Below, piece after piece: positions 7,742-16,639 of a stretch of DNA of 64,000 nucleotides. The position numbers and the translations under genes are program-made. The notes under the pieces were generated by a model. That model ran no database searches. It had not been told where the DNA came from and worked only from the letters and a program-made list of their open reading frames with translations. Numbering within the stretch: position 1 is the stretch's first letter; the number at the start of each line of letters is the position of its first letter. Source of the stretch: Xanthomarina sp035306605 (GTDB lineage: Bacteria; Bacteroidota; Bacteroidia; Flavobacteriales; Flavobacteriaceae); NCBI GenBank assembly GCA_035306605.1, contig DATGNR010000075.1, one strand, 5' to 3'.

Positions 7742-10525
7742 TTAAAGTTTCTCCTTTAAATAAATTCCTGTTATAGATTTTTTATTTTTCACTAGTTCCT
7801 CTGGAGTGCCAGACGCAACTAAATAGCCGCCATATTCACCACCTTCAGGACCTAAATCCAAGATGTAGTCTGCGCATTTAATTAATTCTAAATTATGCTC
7901 TACCACTAAAATTGAATGACCTTTTTCAATTAAGGCATTGAAGGATTTTAAAAGTTTTTGAATATCATGAAAGTGTAGTCCAGTTGTTGGTTCATCGAAA
8001 ATAAATAAAGCATTATCACTTTTCGTTCCTTTTCCTAAAAATGAAGCTAATTTAATACGTTGTGCTTCACCACCAGAAAGAGTAGAGGAGCTTTGCCCTA
8101 AAGTTACGTAACCTAAACCAACATCTTGCAAGGGTTGTAGTTTACCTTGGATTTTGGTTTCTTTATGTTTGTCAAAAAAGGCAATGGCATCATCAATGGT
8201 CATGTTTAAAACATCATCAATACTTTTGTCCTGAAAAGTAACTTCTAAAACTTCCTTTTTAAAACGTTTACCGTTACAGGTTTCACACGTTAAATGCACA
8301 TCGGCCATAAACTGCATTTCAATAGTCACCTCGCCTTCACCTTTACAGGTTTCACAACGTCCTCCATCCACATTAAAAGAGAAATGCTTAGGCTGATAAT
8401 TTCTGATTTTACTTAATTTCTGATTAGCAAATAAAGAACGAATATCATCGTAAGCTTTGATATAAGTAACAGGATTTGAGCGAGACGATCGGCCGATTGG
8501 GTTTTGATCTACAAACTCAATTAGTTTAATATTGCTGAAATTTCCTTTTAATTCTGAAAACTGACCTGGCTTATCACCGAAGTCGGTAAGTTTTTTCTGA
8601 AGTGCTGGATAGAGTATTTTCTTTACCAAAGTACTTTTTCCACTTCCTGAAACTCCCGTAATTACCGTCAACATTCCCAATGGAATGCTAACATCTATAT
8701 TTTTTAAATTGTTTTCTCGGGCTCCTAAAATATCTACATGGTATTTAGAAGTTCTTCTTTTTTCTGGAACTTTAATTTCTAATTTTCCATTTAAATATTG
8801 AGCAGTTAGCGAGTTTGATGCTAAAATATCTTTAAACGTTCCAGTGGCAACAACTTCTCCTCCAAGAGTTCCAGCTTCAGGACCTATATCGATAATTTCG
8901 TCGGCCTCTTTCATGATATCTTCATCGTGTTCTACCACAATAACTGTATTTCCCAAATCCCTGAGAGACTTTAAGACTCCAATAAGTTTTTCAGTGTCTT
9001 TTGGATGCAGTCCAATACTAGGTTCATCTAAAATATACATAGAACCAACTAAACTACTTCCAAGGGAAGTGGCTAAATTTATTCTCTGACTTTCTCCACC
9101 AGAAAGGGTATTGGATTTTCTGTTTAATGTTAAGTAATTTAAACCTACGTTATCCAAAAACATCAATCTGTTGTTAATTTCCTTAAGTAAACGTTTAGCA
9201 ATAGTTGTATCGTAGTCGTTTAATTCCAACTCATTGAAGAAGGCCAATAATTTATTTAAAGGCATGTCTACTAAATCGGTAATCGTTGCGCCTCCAATTT
9301 TAATATATTCAACTTCTGGTCGTAATCGTTTACCTTTACAGGCTTTACATTTCGTCTTTCCTCTGTAACGAGAAAGCATAACGCGATTTTGTATTTTATA
9401 GGCCTTAGCTTCTAGCTCTGAAAAAAATGAATTTAAGCCTTCAAAATAGGTGTTTCCATCCCAAATAAGTTGTTTTTGTTCGTCACTTAATTGAAAATAG
9501 GGTTTATGTATAGGAAAATCAAATTTATGAGAATTATTAACCAATTGATCTCGATACCAGCTCATACTTTCTCCACGCCAAGCAAAAATGGCGTTTTCAT
9601 AAATAGATAAGGCCGTGTTTGGAACTACTAAATCTTCATCTATTCCAACAATATCTCCATATCCTTCACATTTAGGACAAGCACCATAAGGATTGTTAAA
9701 ACTGAATAAATGAACATTAGGTTCAAGAAAGTCTATTCCGTCTAATTCGAACTTATTACTGAAAAATTGTTGTTTGCTGTCTTTTAAGGTTTCTATATAA
9801 CATTCTCCTTTTCCTTCAAAAAAAGAAGTCTGAATGGCATCGGCCAAACGGTTGTAGAAGTCTTCTTCATTTTTCGTGATGATTCGGTCTACCACTAAAA
9901 AAACAGAATCTATTTGGGCTACATCTTTTACTTCTTCAATTCTTACAACTTGATTATCAATTTTAACTCTGGCATAACCTTGTTGTTGAAGCACTTTTAG
10001 CTTGTCTTCCATTGTTCGTCCTTGCTCTAGATAAATAGGAGCGAGGAGCAGGAGTTTTTCACCCTCATCAAAAGTTTTAATATAATTTAAAACATCTGAT
10101 ACTGTATCTTTTTTAACTTCTCTTCCCGATTTTGGAGAATATGTTTTTCCAATTCGGGCAAATAACAATTTTAAATAATCGTAAATTTCAGTAGAAGTTC
10201 CAACGGTAGATCGTGGATTGGTAGAGTTTACCTTTTGCTCTATAGCTATAGCGGGAGCTATTCCTTTAATATAATCAACTTTAGGTTTGTTTAGTCTTCC
10301 TAAGAATTGCCTAGCGTAACTAGATAAGCTTTCTACATATCGACGTTGTCCTTCGGCATATAGGGTGTCGAAAGCTAAACTTGATTTTCCAGAGCCGGAT
10401 AAACCGGTTATAACAACTAACTTATTTCTTGGAATGACTACGTCAATATGTTTTAAATTGTGCAAACTCGCACCTTTTATTATGATGTTTTCTTTCGGGT
10501 TTACTTTAGAAATATTTAGTGCCAT
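7742..10525 (-). CDS. uvrA: Excinuclease ABC subunit A
   Basis: UvrA is the damage-recognising ATPase of nucleotide excision repair; as a dimer it scans DNA and loads UvrB. The 927-residue product is full length. It has two ABC modules: Walker A GLSGSGKS near residue 41 and GVSGSGKS near 627; signatures LSGGESQRINLA near 477 and LSGGEAQRIKLA near 816; Walker B ILDEPSIGLHP and IFDEPTTGLHF. Zinc-binding CPKC...CKAC and CETC...CETC pairs are present. It converges with the DUF3667 gene. A TATCTTTG box lies 24 bases before the start codon. Confidence 0.98.
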   Translation of the reverse strand: MALNISKVNPKENIIIKGASLHNLKHIDVVIPRNKLVVITGLSGSGKSSLAFDTLYAEGQRRYVESLSSYARQFLGRLNKPKVDYIKGIAPAIAIEQKVNSTNPRSTVGTSTEIYDYLKLLFARIGKTYSPKSGREVKKDTVSDVLNYIKTFDEGEKLLLLAPIYLEQGRTMEDKLKVLQQQGYARVKIDNQVVRIEEVKDVAQIDSVFLVVDRIITKNEEDFYNRLADAIQTSFFEGKGECYIETLKDSKQQFFSNKFELDGIDFLEPNVHLFSFNNPYGACPKCEGYGDIVGIDEDLVVPNTALSIYENAIFAWRGESMSWYRDQLVNNSHKFDFPIHKPYFQLSDEQKQLIWDGNTYFEGLNSFFSELEAKAYKIQNRVMLSRYRGKTKCKACKGKRLRPEVEYIKIGGATITDLVDMPLNKLLAFFNELELNDYDTTIAKRLLKEINNRLMFLDNVGLNYLTLNRKSNTLSGGESQRINLATSLGSSLVGSMYILDEPSIGLHPKDTEKLIGVLKSLRDLGNTVIVVEHDEDIMKEADEIIDIGPEAGTLGGEVVATGTFKDILASNSLTAQYLNGKLEIKVPEKRRTSKYHVDILGARENNLKNIDVSIPLGMLTVITGVSGSGKSTLVKKILYPALQKKLTDFGDKPGQFSELKGNFSNIKLIEFVDQNPIGRSSRSNPVTYIKAYDDIRSLFANQKLSKIRNYQPKHFSFNVDGGRCETCKGEGEVTIEMQFMADVHLTCETCNGKRFKKEVLEVTFQDKSIDDVLNMTIDDAIAFFDKHKETKIQGKLQPLQDVGLGYVTLGQSSSTLSGGEAQRIKLASFLGKGTKSDNALFIFDEPTTGLHFHDIQKLLKSFNALIEKGHSILVVEHNLELIKCADYILDLGPEGGEYGGYLVASGTPEELVKNKKSITGIYLKEKL

Positions 10526-10548
10526 AAATTGTATAGGAGATAATTTTA

Positions 10549-10575
10549 CAAAGATAACATAAGTAAATCATCCAA
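10549..10575 (-). promoter_or_regulatory. Candidate uvrA promoter
   Basis: On the minus strand TATCTTTG (10549-10556) matches the Bacteroidota -7 consensus TAnnTTTG. A TTG 16 bases upstream (10573-10575) could serve as the -33 element, though the spacing is shorter than the usual 19. The leader would be about 18 bases. Confidence 0.5.
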
Positions 10576-10622
10576 GTAAATAGAATCTTATGGAATATTA
10601 TTTTATAAATAATGATAATTAA

Positions 10623-10655
10623 TTTGCAATATAACCGATAATGTTGTTATATTTG
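10623..10655 (+). promoter_or_regulatory. Candidate promoter of the ECF sigma factor gene
   Basis: TTTG at 10623-10626 and TATATTTG at 10648-10655 are separated by 21 bases, matching the primary sigma factor consensus of Bacteroidota. The expected leader is about 100 bases. Confidence 0.6.
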
Positions 10656-10761
10656 GAACTTACTAATCTTAAAATCACTTATCTAGCCTATAGCATAAAA
10701 TTACTTTGAAATAGAATTTAACCCCAAACATAAAGGAAACTTTGTGTGCAAAGTAATAATT

Positions 10762-11346
10762 ATGCAAAACGAACTTATCTCAGACGCAACGCTAGTCAGT
10801 AACTACATTAAAGGTGATGAACCTGCTTTAGAGGTTTTAATTAAGAGGCACAAACAACGGATTTATAGTTTTATTTATTCCAAGGTTTTGGATAGAGATA
10901 TGACGGAAGATATTTTCCAAGACACATTTATTAAGGTAATTAAAACCCTTAAAAAAGGAAAATATAATGAAGAAGGCAAGTTTTTGCCTTGGGTAATGCG
11001 TATTGCTCATAATCTGGTTATAGACCATTTTAGAAGAACTAATAGAATGCCTAAATTCAGTAACTCGGCAGATTTTAATATTTTTTCAGTTTTAAGCGAT
11101 AATACCTTAGATGCAGAGCGAAGCCTTATAAAAACACAGGTGGAATCTGACGTTAGAAGACTTATTGAAGAGCTTCCAGCCGATCAAAAAGAGGTCTTGG
11201 TGATGCGTATGTATAACGACATGAGTTTTAAGGAAATTTCTGATAAAACAGGGGTAAGTATCAATACAGCTTTAGGAAGAATGCGTTATGCTTTAATTAA
11301 TATGAGAAAGATTATTGATAAACACAATATAATTTTAACTAATTAA
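10762..11346 (+). CDS. ECF-type RNA polymerase sigma factor (sigma-70 family)
   Basis: A 194-residue sigma factor with region 2 (DEPALEVLIKRHKQRIYSFIYS...AEDIFQDTFIKV-like core and LPWVMRIAHNLVIDHFRR) and region 4 (ELPADQKEVLVMRMYNDMSFKEISDKTGVSINTALGRMRYAL) typical of ECF sigma factors. I use the ATG at 10762, since this gives the usual MQNELISD start; a GTG at 10744 would add six residues without family support. No anti-sigma membrane protein follows. Instead a 48-codon ORF lies 59 bases downstream before a terminator. The target regulon is unknown. Confidence 0.92.
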   Translation: MQNELISDATLVSNYIKGDEPALEVLIKRHKQRIYSFIYSKVLDRDMTEDIFQDTFIKVIKTLKKGKYNEEGKFLPWVMRIAHNLVIDHFRRTNRMPKFSNSADFNIFSVLSDNTLDAERSLIKTQVESDVRRLIEELPADQKEVLVMRMYNDMSFKEISDKTGVSINTALGRMRYALINMRKIIDKHNIILTN

Positions 11347-11405
11347 ACAATAATACTCAGGCTGTTGCGTTTTAGATTGTAAATAAACCAATTAAAATTT
11401 ATTAA

Positions 11406-11552
11406 ATGGCAAAACTTTACTCTAACAACCCTGAACAAGCGCAGCTTGACCTAAACCCAAAAGAAGAGACCATTAAATTTCTTCTTGATTATTCAAAGGC
11501 TTTAAGTGTTATAAATTGTAATAAGATGAAGTTTGAAGCACTTCTCAACTAA
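11406..11552 (+). CDS. Small conserved-looking protein (48 aa) downstream of the sigma factor
   Basis: An ATG at 11406 opens a 48-codon frame beginning MAKLYSNNPEQAQLDLNPKE and ending FEALLN, with a terminator only 7 bases after the stop. The predicted product is soluble, with a likely C-terminal helix containing FLLDYSKAL. Position, size and codon use suggest a real gene cotranscribed with the sigma factor. I recall similar short proteins behind this sigma factor in other flavobacteria, but this is from memory and not a search result. Function unknown; a regulator of the sigma factor is one possibility. Confidence 0.7.
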   Translation: MAKLYSNNPEQAQLDLNPKEETIKFLLDYSKALSVINCNKMKFEALLN

Positions 11553-11558
11553 ACTTTG

Positions 11559-11592
11559 AAAAAGTCCTAATTTAGTCGTTAGGACTTTTTTT
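11559..11592 (+). terminator. Terminator of the sigma factor operon
   Basis: Arms AAAAAGTCCTAA (11559-11570) and TTAGGACTTTTT (11579-11590), 8-base loop, run of nine T residues. It directly follows the small ORF. Confidence 0.85.
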
Positions 11593-11643
11593 TTAGTGTT
11601 TATTTTAAAAATGTGTAGGCTTACAAATGCAATTATTTAGCCC

Positions 11644-12309
11644 TTAATTTTTGTTCTCAACATATTGCGGATGCGCTTTTAAAACACTTTTTCTTCCAAT
11701 AGTTTTGGTAATGATGTCCTTATCTAAATCCCAACCTCTAGCAGGCGAATATTCTCGTCCGTACCATATAATTTGCAAATGCAAGTCGTTCCAAAGTTCT
11801 TTAGGAAATAAACGTTTGGCATCTTTTTCTGTTTGAACCACATTTTTTCCATTAGTAAATCCCCAACGATACATCAATCGGTGTATGTGCGTGTCCACAG
11901 GAAACGCAGGAATTCCAAATGCTTGCGCTAGAACTACACCTGCCGTTTTATGTCCTACAGCAGGTAATTCTTCTAACTCTTCATAAGTTTTAGGAACTTG
12001 ACCACCGTGTTTATCAATTAAAATTTTAGAGAGCCCGTGAATCCCCTTGCTTTTCATTGGTGATAACCCCACTGGTTTTATGATTTCTCGAATCTCTTCC
12101 ACTGTTAGTTTTACCATATCGTAAGGATTGTCTGCTTTTGCAAATAACAATGGCGTGGTTTTATTTACACGAACATCGGTACTTTGTGCAGAAAGCAAAA
12201 CAGCAATTAATAGAGTATAGGGATCTTTATGATCTAATGGTACAGGAATTGTTGGATAGAGCTCCTTTAACGTTTTTATAACGAATTCTACCTTTTCTTG
12301 CTTGGTCAT
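11644..12309 (-). CDS. nth: Endonuclease III, lacking the iron-sulfur cluster cysteines
   Basis: Base-excision repair DNA glycosylase/AP lyase for oxidised pyrimidines. The 221-residue product has the helix-hairpin-helix ELPAVGHKTAGVVL (residues about 113-126) with the catalytic Lys (GHKTA) and the catalytic Asp in PAFPVDTHIHR. The expected C-terminal C-x6-C-x2-C-x5-C loop that binds [4Fe-4S] in E. coli Nth is replaced by REYSPARGWDLDKDIITK; the whole protein contains no cysteine. It is divergent from bcp with a 41-base spacer. Activity is expected because the catalytic residues are intact. Confidence 0.93.
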   Translation of the reverse strand: MTKQEKVEFVIKTLKELYPTIPVPLDHKDPYTLLIAVLLSAQSTDVRVNKTTPLLFAKADNPYDMVKLTVEEIREIIKPVGLSPMKSKGIHGLSKILIDKHGGQVPKTYEELEELPAVGHKTAGVVLAQAFGIPAFPVDTHIHRLMYRWGFTNGKNVVQTEKDAKRLFPKELWNDLHLQIIWYGREYSPARGWDLDKDIITKTIGRKSVLKAHPQYVENKN

Positions 12310-12350
12310 AAGTTGTATTTTTACAGAAATTGAATAAAAACAAAGATACT

Positions 12351-12803
12351 ATGACAAATTTGAAACCAGGAGATAAAGCGCCAGATTTTACAGCAAATGA
12401 CCAAGATGGAAACAGTATTTCTTTAAGTGATTTTAAAGGAAAAAAACTAGTCTTGTTTTTTTATCCGAAAGCTAGTACTCCAGGATGTACGGCTGAAGCT
12501 TGTAATTTAAGCGATAATTATTCAAGATTTCAAAAAGCAGGTTATGAAATTCTTGGGGTAAGCGCGGATAGCGCTAAACGACAAAGTAATTTTAGAAATA
12601 AATATAAGTTTCCTTATCCCTTATTAGCTGATGAAGATAAGAGTGTGATAGAAGCTTATGGTGTTTGGGGACCAAAAAAGTTTATGGGAAGGGAATATGA
12701 AGGGATACACAGAACCACTTTCGTTATTGATGAGGAAGGAACTATTGAAGAAGTTATTTCTAAAGTTAAAACTAAGGAGCATACCGATCAGATATTGAAA
12801 TAA
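12351..12803 (+). CDS. bcp: Thioredoxin-dependent thiol peroxidase (Bcp/PrxQ-type peroxiredoxin)
   Basis: Reduces hydrogen peroxide and organic peroxides using thioredoxin. The 150-residue product carries the peroxiredoxin active-site segment FYPKASTPGCTAEAC, with the peroxidatic Cys in PGCT and the resolving Cys five residues later, the PrxQ arrangement. The start is the ATG at 12351 (MTNLKPGDKAPDFTAND), matching the family; the frame is open further back to a TTG at 12330 without homology. Divergent to nth and ended by a terminator that it may share with the convergent gene. Confidence 0.95.
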   Translation: MTNLKPGDKAPDFTANDQDGNSISLSDFKGKKLVLFFYPKASTPGCTAEACNLSDNYSRFQKAGYEILGVSADSAKRQSNFRNKYKFPYPLLADEDKSVIEAYGVWGPKKFMGREYEGIHRTTFVIDEEGTIEEVISKVKTKEHTDQILK

Positions 12804-12833
12804 AAAAAGGCGATCTAATTGGATCGCCTTTTT
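12804..12833. terminator. Terminator between bcp and the convergent 484-aa gene
   Basis: Arms around AAAAAGGCGATC and GATCGCCTTTTT with a short loop, starting at the bcp stop codon. It has A-runs on one side and T-runs on the other, so it can serve both genes. Confidence 0.85.
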
Positions 12834-12839
12834 AGTTTT

Positions 12840-14294
12840 TTATGATTCTGTCCTAAAACTTTCTTCAGTTTCGCAGCCAAATAAACTTTTCTCTTTTATT
12901 AACTTCGAAACACCTTCAGGTAACATAGCTTCCCATCCTTCTTGTCCTTCAGTAATCATTTTTAATACAGTTCTAGAAAATACAGTTAAGTTGTTTTCAT
13001 CGTAATCTGTAATGTCTATTACTTTGCCATTGTATTTAAAGAACTTGTATAACTCTTTCATTCTTGGGTGTACTTTTAAATTTTCACTTGTGGTAAGTGT
13101 ACCATCTTCGCTATACATCGGATATAAGTAAACTCTTAAATCTTTAAAGAATAACTTACCAAAAGCCTCTAAAATACCTCCACTTAAATGACGGTAGTAT
13201 TTTTCATCAAAAACATCTACCAGATTGTTTACTCCCATAGCAAGACCCATTCTACTCTTAGTATATTGCGAGAAGTATTCTACTAGCTTGTAATACTCTT
13301 GGAAATTTGAAATTAATACAGTCTGTCCTAAAGAACAAAGCAACTTGGCTCTGTCCATAAAATCCTGCTCATCTATTTCGCCTTCTGCACGTAAATTAGA
13401 AAGCGTAATTTCAAAAATTACTTGAGTTCTATCTTCCTCTACTTTATTCTCTTTAATAAACATGTCGTATGATCTTTGAAACATATCCATGTTTACCTTG
13501 GTAACAGGCCTAAAACTACCACGTAGAGCTAAAATATTCTTTTTATATAAAACTTTTGCCGGTAATACGTTGTTTCCATCTGGAGCAAACATAACGGCAT
13601 CTGTCATCCCATTTTTAACCAACTGTAAGCTCATTAATCGGTTATCCACGTCTTTAAAAACGGGTCCTGAAAAATTTATAGTGTCAATTTCAAGCTGGTC
13701 TTTATCTAAATGGTCGTATAGGTAACGGAGTAGCTTTTTAGGTTGTTTATATTTGTAGTACGCGCCATAAATTAGGTTAGTTCCTAAAATACCTAAGGTT
13801 TCTTGTTGTAATCTAGCATCGTTTTCTTTAAACCTAAGATGCAATATAATTTCATTATAGTCTTGATCCGTATCTATTTGATATCGAATACCAACCCAAC
13901 CGTGGCCTTTGTATTGTTTAGCAAAATCTATCGTGGTTACAGTGTTAGCAAAAGAAAAGAACATCTTATTAGGATGTTTGTCTCTAGTTAACCGTTTTTC
14001 AATTAGGTTAATTTCGTGGTTCAGCATTTTGCGTAAACGGGCTTCAGTAACATAACGTCCGTCGCTTTCTACACCATAAATAGAATCGCTAAAATCCTTG
14101 TCGTAAGCCGACATAGCCTTAGCTATAGTACCAGAAGCACCTCCAGCCCTAAAAAAATGTCTTACCGTTTCTTGTCCTGCGCCAATTTCTGCAAAAGTTC
14201 CGTAAATATGTTCGTTTAAGTTAATACGAAGAGCTTTTGTTTTTAATGAAGGGACATCATCAAATTCTCTATCTCCTTTTAGGGTAATTTCCAT
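12840..14294 (-). CDS. Conserved Bacteroidota protein of unknown function (484 aa)
   Basis: A soluble 484-residue protein with no signal peptide or membrane segment and no domain I can name. It begins MEITLKGDREFDDVPSLKTK and includes well-ordered stretches (IYGTFAEIGAGQETVRHFFRAGGASGTIAKAMSAYDKDFSD; FSFANTVTTIDFA) that look strongly conserved. Homologues in databases carry contradictory names (for example TonB-dependent receptor or nicotinate-nucleotide adenylyltransferase, from memory), neither of which fits: there is no barrel or signal peptide and no HxGH nucleotidyl-transferase motif. It is likely a cytoplasmic enzyme or structural protein. It is alone in its orientation here. Confidence 0.75.
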   Translation of the reverse strand: MEITLKGDREFDDVPSLKTKALRINLNEHIYGTFAEIGAGQETVRHFFRAGGASGTIAKAMSAYDKDFSDSIYGVESDGRYVTEARLRKMLNHEINLIEKRLTRDKHPNKMFFSFANTVTTIDFAKQYKGHGWVGIRYQIDTDQDYNEIILHLRFKENDARLQQETLGILGTNLIYGAYYKYKQPKKLLRYLYDHLDKDQLEIDTINFSGPVFKDVDNRLMSLQLVKNGMTDAVMFAPDGNNVLPAKVLYKKNILALRGSFRPVTKVNMDMFQRSYDMFIKENKVEEDRTQVIFEITLSNLRAEGEIDEQDFMDRAKLLCSLGQTVLISNFQEYYKLVEYFSQYTKSRMGLAMGVNNLVDVFDEKYYRHLSGGILEAFGKLFFKDLRVYLYPMYSEDGTLTTSENLKVHPRMKELYKFFKYNGKVIDITDYDENNLTVFSRTVLKMITEGQEGWEAMLPEGVSKLIKEKSLFGCETEESFRTES

Positions 14295-14387
14295 TCTAAA
14301 TTTTTGGATTAAGTCTTAACTACAAAGATAATTAATTAGCAGGTTAAACAAAAAAATAACCTTATTTTTGTTTTAAAATTAAAAGGT

Positions 14388-15149
14388 TTGAAAGTGACAT
14401 TTTTGGGCACAGGAACATCACAAGGAATCCCCGTAATTGGTAGTACGCATCCTGTTTGCCTTAGTGAAAATTCTAAAGATAAACGCTTAAGAGTTTCTGT
14501 TCTAGTGGAATGGGATTCTTTTTCTTATGTAATAGATTGTGGTCCCGATTTTAGACAACAAATGCTAACGGCTGCTTGTAATAAAATAGACGGTATTCTT
14601 TTTACCCACGAACATGCCGATCATACAGCAGGCTTAGATGATATTAGACCATTTTTTTTTAGGCAAGGTGCCATTCCTATTTATGCTCATAAACGGGTGA
14701 TAAACGAATTAACACGACGATTTGATTATATTTTTGAAACCGAAAATAAATATCCGGGTGCGCCTAGTGTTGAAATTAATGAAGTTAAAAATGAAGCCTT
14801 TTCATTGGCCAATCTAGAAGTGCTACCAATTGATGGATTGCATTATAACTTACAGGTATTTGGTTATAGGTTTGATAAGTTTGCCTATTTAACTGATATG
14901 AAAACCGTGGAAGACAAAGAGATTGAAAAACTAAAAAACTTAGATGTTTTAGTGGTGAATGCCTTGAGGGAAGAACCACATGCTACTCATTTTAATTTGG
15001 AGGAAGCTTTAAATTTTATTGAAAAAGTAAATCCCAAACGTGCTTATTTAACGCATATTAGTCATGCTATGGGCTTTCATGACGATGTACAACAAACCTT
15101 ACCAAAAAATGTTTTTTTGGCTTACGATAACTTGCAAATTACTATATAA
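14388..15149 (+). CDS. MBL-fold metallo-hydrolase (PhnP/RNase Z-like)
   Basis: A 253-residue metallo-beta-lactamase-fold hydrolase. The metal motif HEHADHTAGLDD is at about residues 75-86, with further His near the end (YLTHISHAMGFH), the PhnP-like phosphodiesterase arrangement. The substrate is unknown; PhnP itself acts on cyclic ribose phosphates. The start codon is TTG at 14388: the product then begins MKVTFLGTGTSQGIPVIG, the family's usual N-terminus; the GTG two codons later would lose conserved strand residues. Its stop overlaps the next gene's ATG by one base. Confidence 0.9.
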   Translation: MKVTFLGTGTSQGIPVIGSTHPVCLSENSKDKRLRVSVLVEWDSFSYVIDCGPDFRQQMLTAACNKIDGILFTHEHADHTAGLDDIRPFFFRQGAIPIYAHKRVINELTRRFDYIFETENKYPGAPSVEINEVKNEAFSLANLEVLPIDGLHYNLQVFGYRFDKFAYLTDMKTVEDKEIEKLKNLDVLVVNALREEPHATHFNLEEALNFIEKVNPKRAYLTHISHAMGFHDDVQQTLPKNVFLAYDNLQITI

Positions 15150-15652
15150 TGAAGAATAAACTATTTATGTACCTTTTTGTTTTTTCTATTTTACTTGTTG
15201 TTTTTCAATATGTAAATTCTAAAAACATTTTTGAAGCTTATAATGTAAAATATGAAAAAGCACTCGAAAACCAGGAAAAATATAAAGACACCATATCTGC
15301 TTTGCATGATAGAATTTTGAATTTATCTGAATTCAAACTAGATGAAACCGAAGCGGCTTTATCTTATTTTGAAGAACGAGGGTTTAAAGTGTCAGAATTA
15401 ATTCCTTTCATAAAAGACGAAATTTACGAATTGAACGCAGTTCCAGGTGAGGAGCACCCGTTAATTCCATACGCATCTATGGCGGGAGGGAAAATGCTTA
15501 TTAATTCTATTAGACTATTAAACCATAAATGGATTATAGCCAATTTTTCCGATGGGAAATATTGGGGTGAATTATTAATTCATTACGAGATTACAGAGGA
15601 TGAACAGCTTAATTTTAAGCTTATCGATTCGTTCTTATATCCAACCGAATAA
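15149..15652 (+). CDS. Hypothetical membrane-anchored protein
   Basis: A 167-residue protein that I do not recognise. Residues 5-22 form a single membrane helix or uncleaved signal anchor; the rest is soluble with a helical, Glu/Lys-rich stretch (residues 30-70) and then a compact mixed domain ending KLIDSFLYPTE. The ATG overlaps the stop of the MBL-fold gene (TAATG), so the two are almost surely translated together. It probably faces the periplasm. Confidence 0.75.
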   Translation: MKNKLFMYLFVFSILLVVFQYVNSKNIFEAYNVKYEKALENQEKYKDTISALHDRILNLSEFKLDETEAALSYFEERGFKVSELIPFIKDEIYELNAVPGEEHPLIPYASMAGGKMLINSIRLLNHKWIIANFSDGKYWGELLIHYEITEDEQLNFKLIDSFLYPTE

Positions 15653-15656
15653 CCTA

Positions 15657-16298
15657 TTAAATTCTTTCGATTAACCATTGTTTGAACTCGTAGAAATTCT
15701 GCGGCGATACGCCGTGCCCTACAGGGAACTCTGAATATTGATTTTCAATGTTTAAGGCGTCTAAAAATTTTGGTGCTTTTCTAGCCCATTCAACTGGTAA
15801 TACCTGATCTACACTGCCATGAGAGCAATAAAAACTCAGGTGCGAATAATCCTTTTCTGCAACGTTTTGTGGGATGATTTCAGGATTAATATAACCACTT
15901 AAAGCAATAACTTGTTTTACTTTTTCAGGATAGGTTAAAGCTACAGCATAACTTAAAATAGTTCCCTGACTAAACCCTAAAATAGTAACATTGTCCTCGT
16001 TTACAGGGTATTTAGTACAAGTTTCATCTATAAAATTAGCTATTAAATCTCTTGATGATTTGGCTTGTTCATCATCGCTCCACTTGTTTTGGTCAGCATC
16101 AAAATTGATGGCATACCACGCATTTCCGTATGGTTGCAGTTGATATGGAGCTTTAAGCGAGATAATAAATAACTCCTCAGGTAATTCCGAAGCAAAAGAA
16201 AATAAGTCGTTTTCATCACTGCCATATCCATGGCATAAAATTAATAGTGGCGCATTTTCTTTTAAGGTAGAAGGTCTAGTAATATATGATAAGCTCAA
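15657..16298 (-). CDS. Alpha/beta hydrolase (phospholipase/carboxylesterase type)
   Basis: A 213-residue serine hydrolase of the short-chain carboxylesterase/lysophospholipase class. The N-terminus has the oxyanion strand LLILCHGYGSDENDL, the nucleophile elbow GFSQG is at about residues 107-111, an acid follows in SVDQVLP and the catalytic His lies in FPVGHGVSP. There is no signal peptide, so it acts in the cytoplasm. It heads toward the convergent gene at 15652 and is 14 bases downstream of the DUF4870 gene, with which it is likely cotranscribed. Confidence 0.87.
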   Translation of the reverse strand: MSLSYITRPSTLKENAPLLILCHGYGSDENDLFSFASELPEELFIISLKAPYQLQPYGNAWYAINFDADQNKWSDDEQAKSSRDLIANFIDETCTKYPVNEDNVTILGFSQGTILSYAVALTYPEKVKQVIALSGYINPEIIPQNVAEKDYSHLSFYCSHGSVDQVLPVEWARKAPKFLDALNIENQYSEFPVGHGVSPQNFYEFKQWLIERI

Positions 16299-16312
16299 AA
16301 TCCCGTGTTTTA

Positions 16313-16639
16313 TTAATTAATATTTTTGAACCATTCTTGAAATTTTTCTCCAAGAACAGGTATAGGTTTTGCCTCGCCTTTAAAAGCATGGAATAAACCG
16401 AAAAGCCAACATACAAAGGTGATGACCCAAAAACTACTTCCTAACAAACTATTGACAAATTCTTCAACTAAATTAGAAAAAAGTAGCATAATGATTAGCC
16501 CCAACATCTGTCTAACATGAAAATAGGTGAAACTATTTCTTTTTTCAAGATTCATTATAATGGCTATAATAAGTCCAATAAAGGTTAAATAACTGATAAT
16601 AGCCATTGTTTTACCTTCTTGAATGGTCTGATTTTTCAT
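16313..16639 (-). CDS. DUF4870 / Tic20-like small membrane protein
   Basis: A 108-residue protein with three hydrophobic helices (about residues 11-27, 44-60 and 70-87). The pattern AIISYLTFIGLIIAIIMN followed by TYFHVRQMLGL matches the DUF4870 family, which includes proteins named import component for distant similarity to Tic20. No activity is known. Its start codon overlaps the stop of the dihydroorotase-like gene by one base, indicating an operon. Confidence 0.82.
   Translation of the reverse strand: MKNQTIQEGKTMAIISYLTFIGLIIAIIMNLEKRNSFTYFHVRQMLGLIIMLLFSNLVEEFVNSLLGSSFWVITFVCWLFGLFHAFKGEAKPIPVLGEKFQEWFKNIN

Noticed and set aside
10744..10761. GTG start of the sigma factor
   Set aside because: The ATG at 10762 matches family start; the earlier codons have no support.
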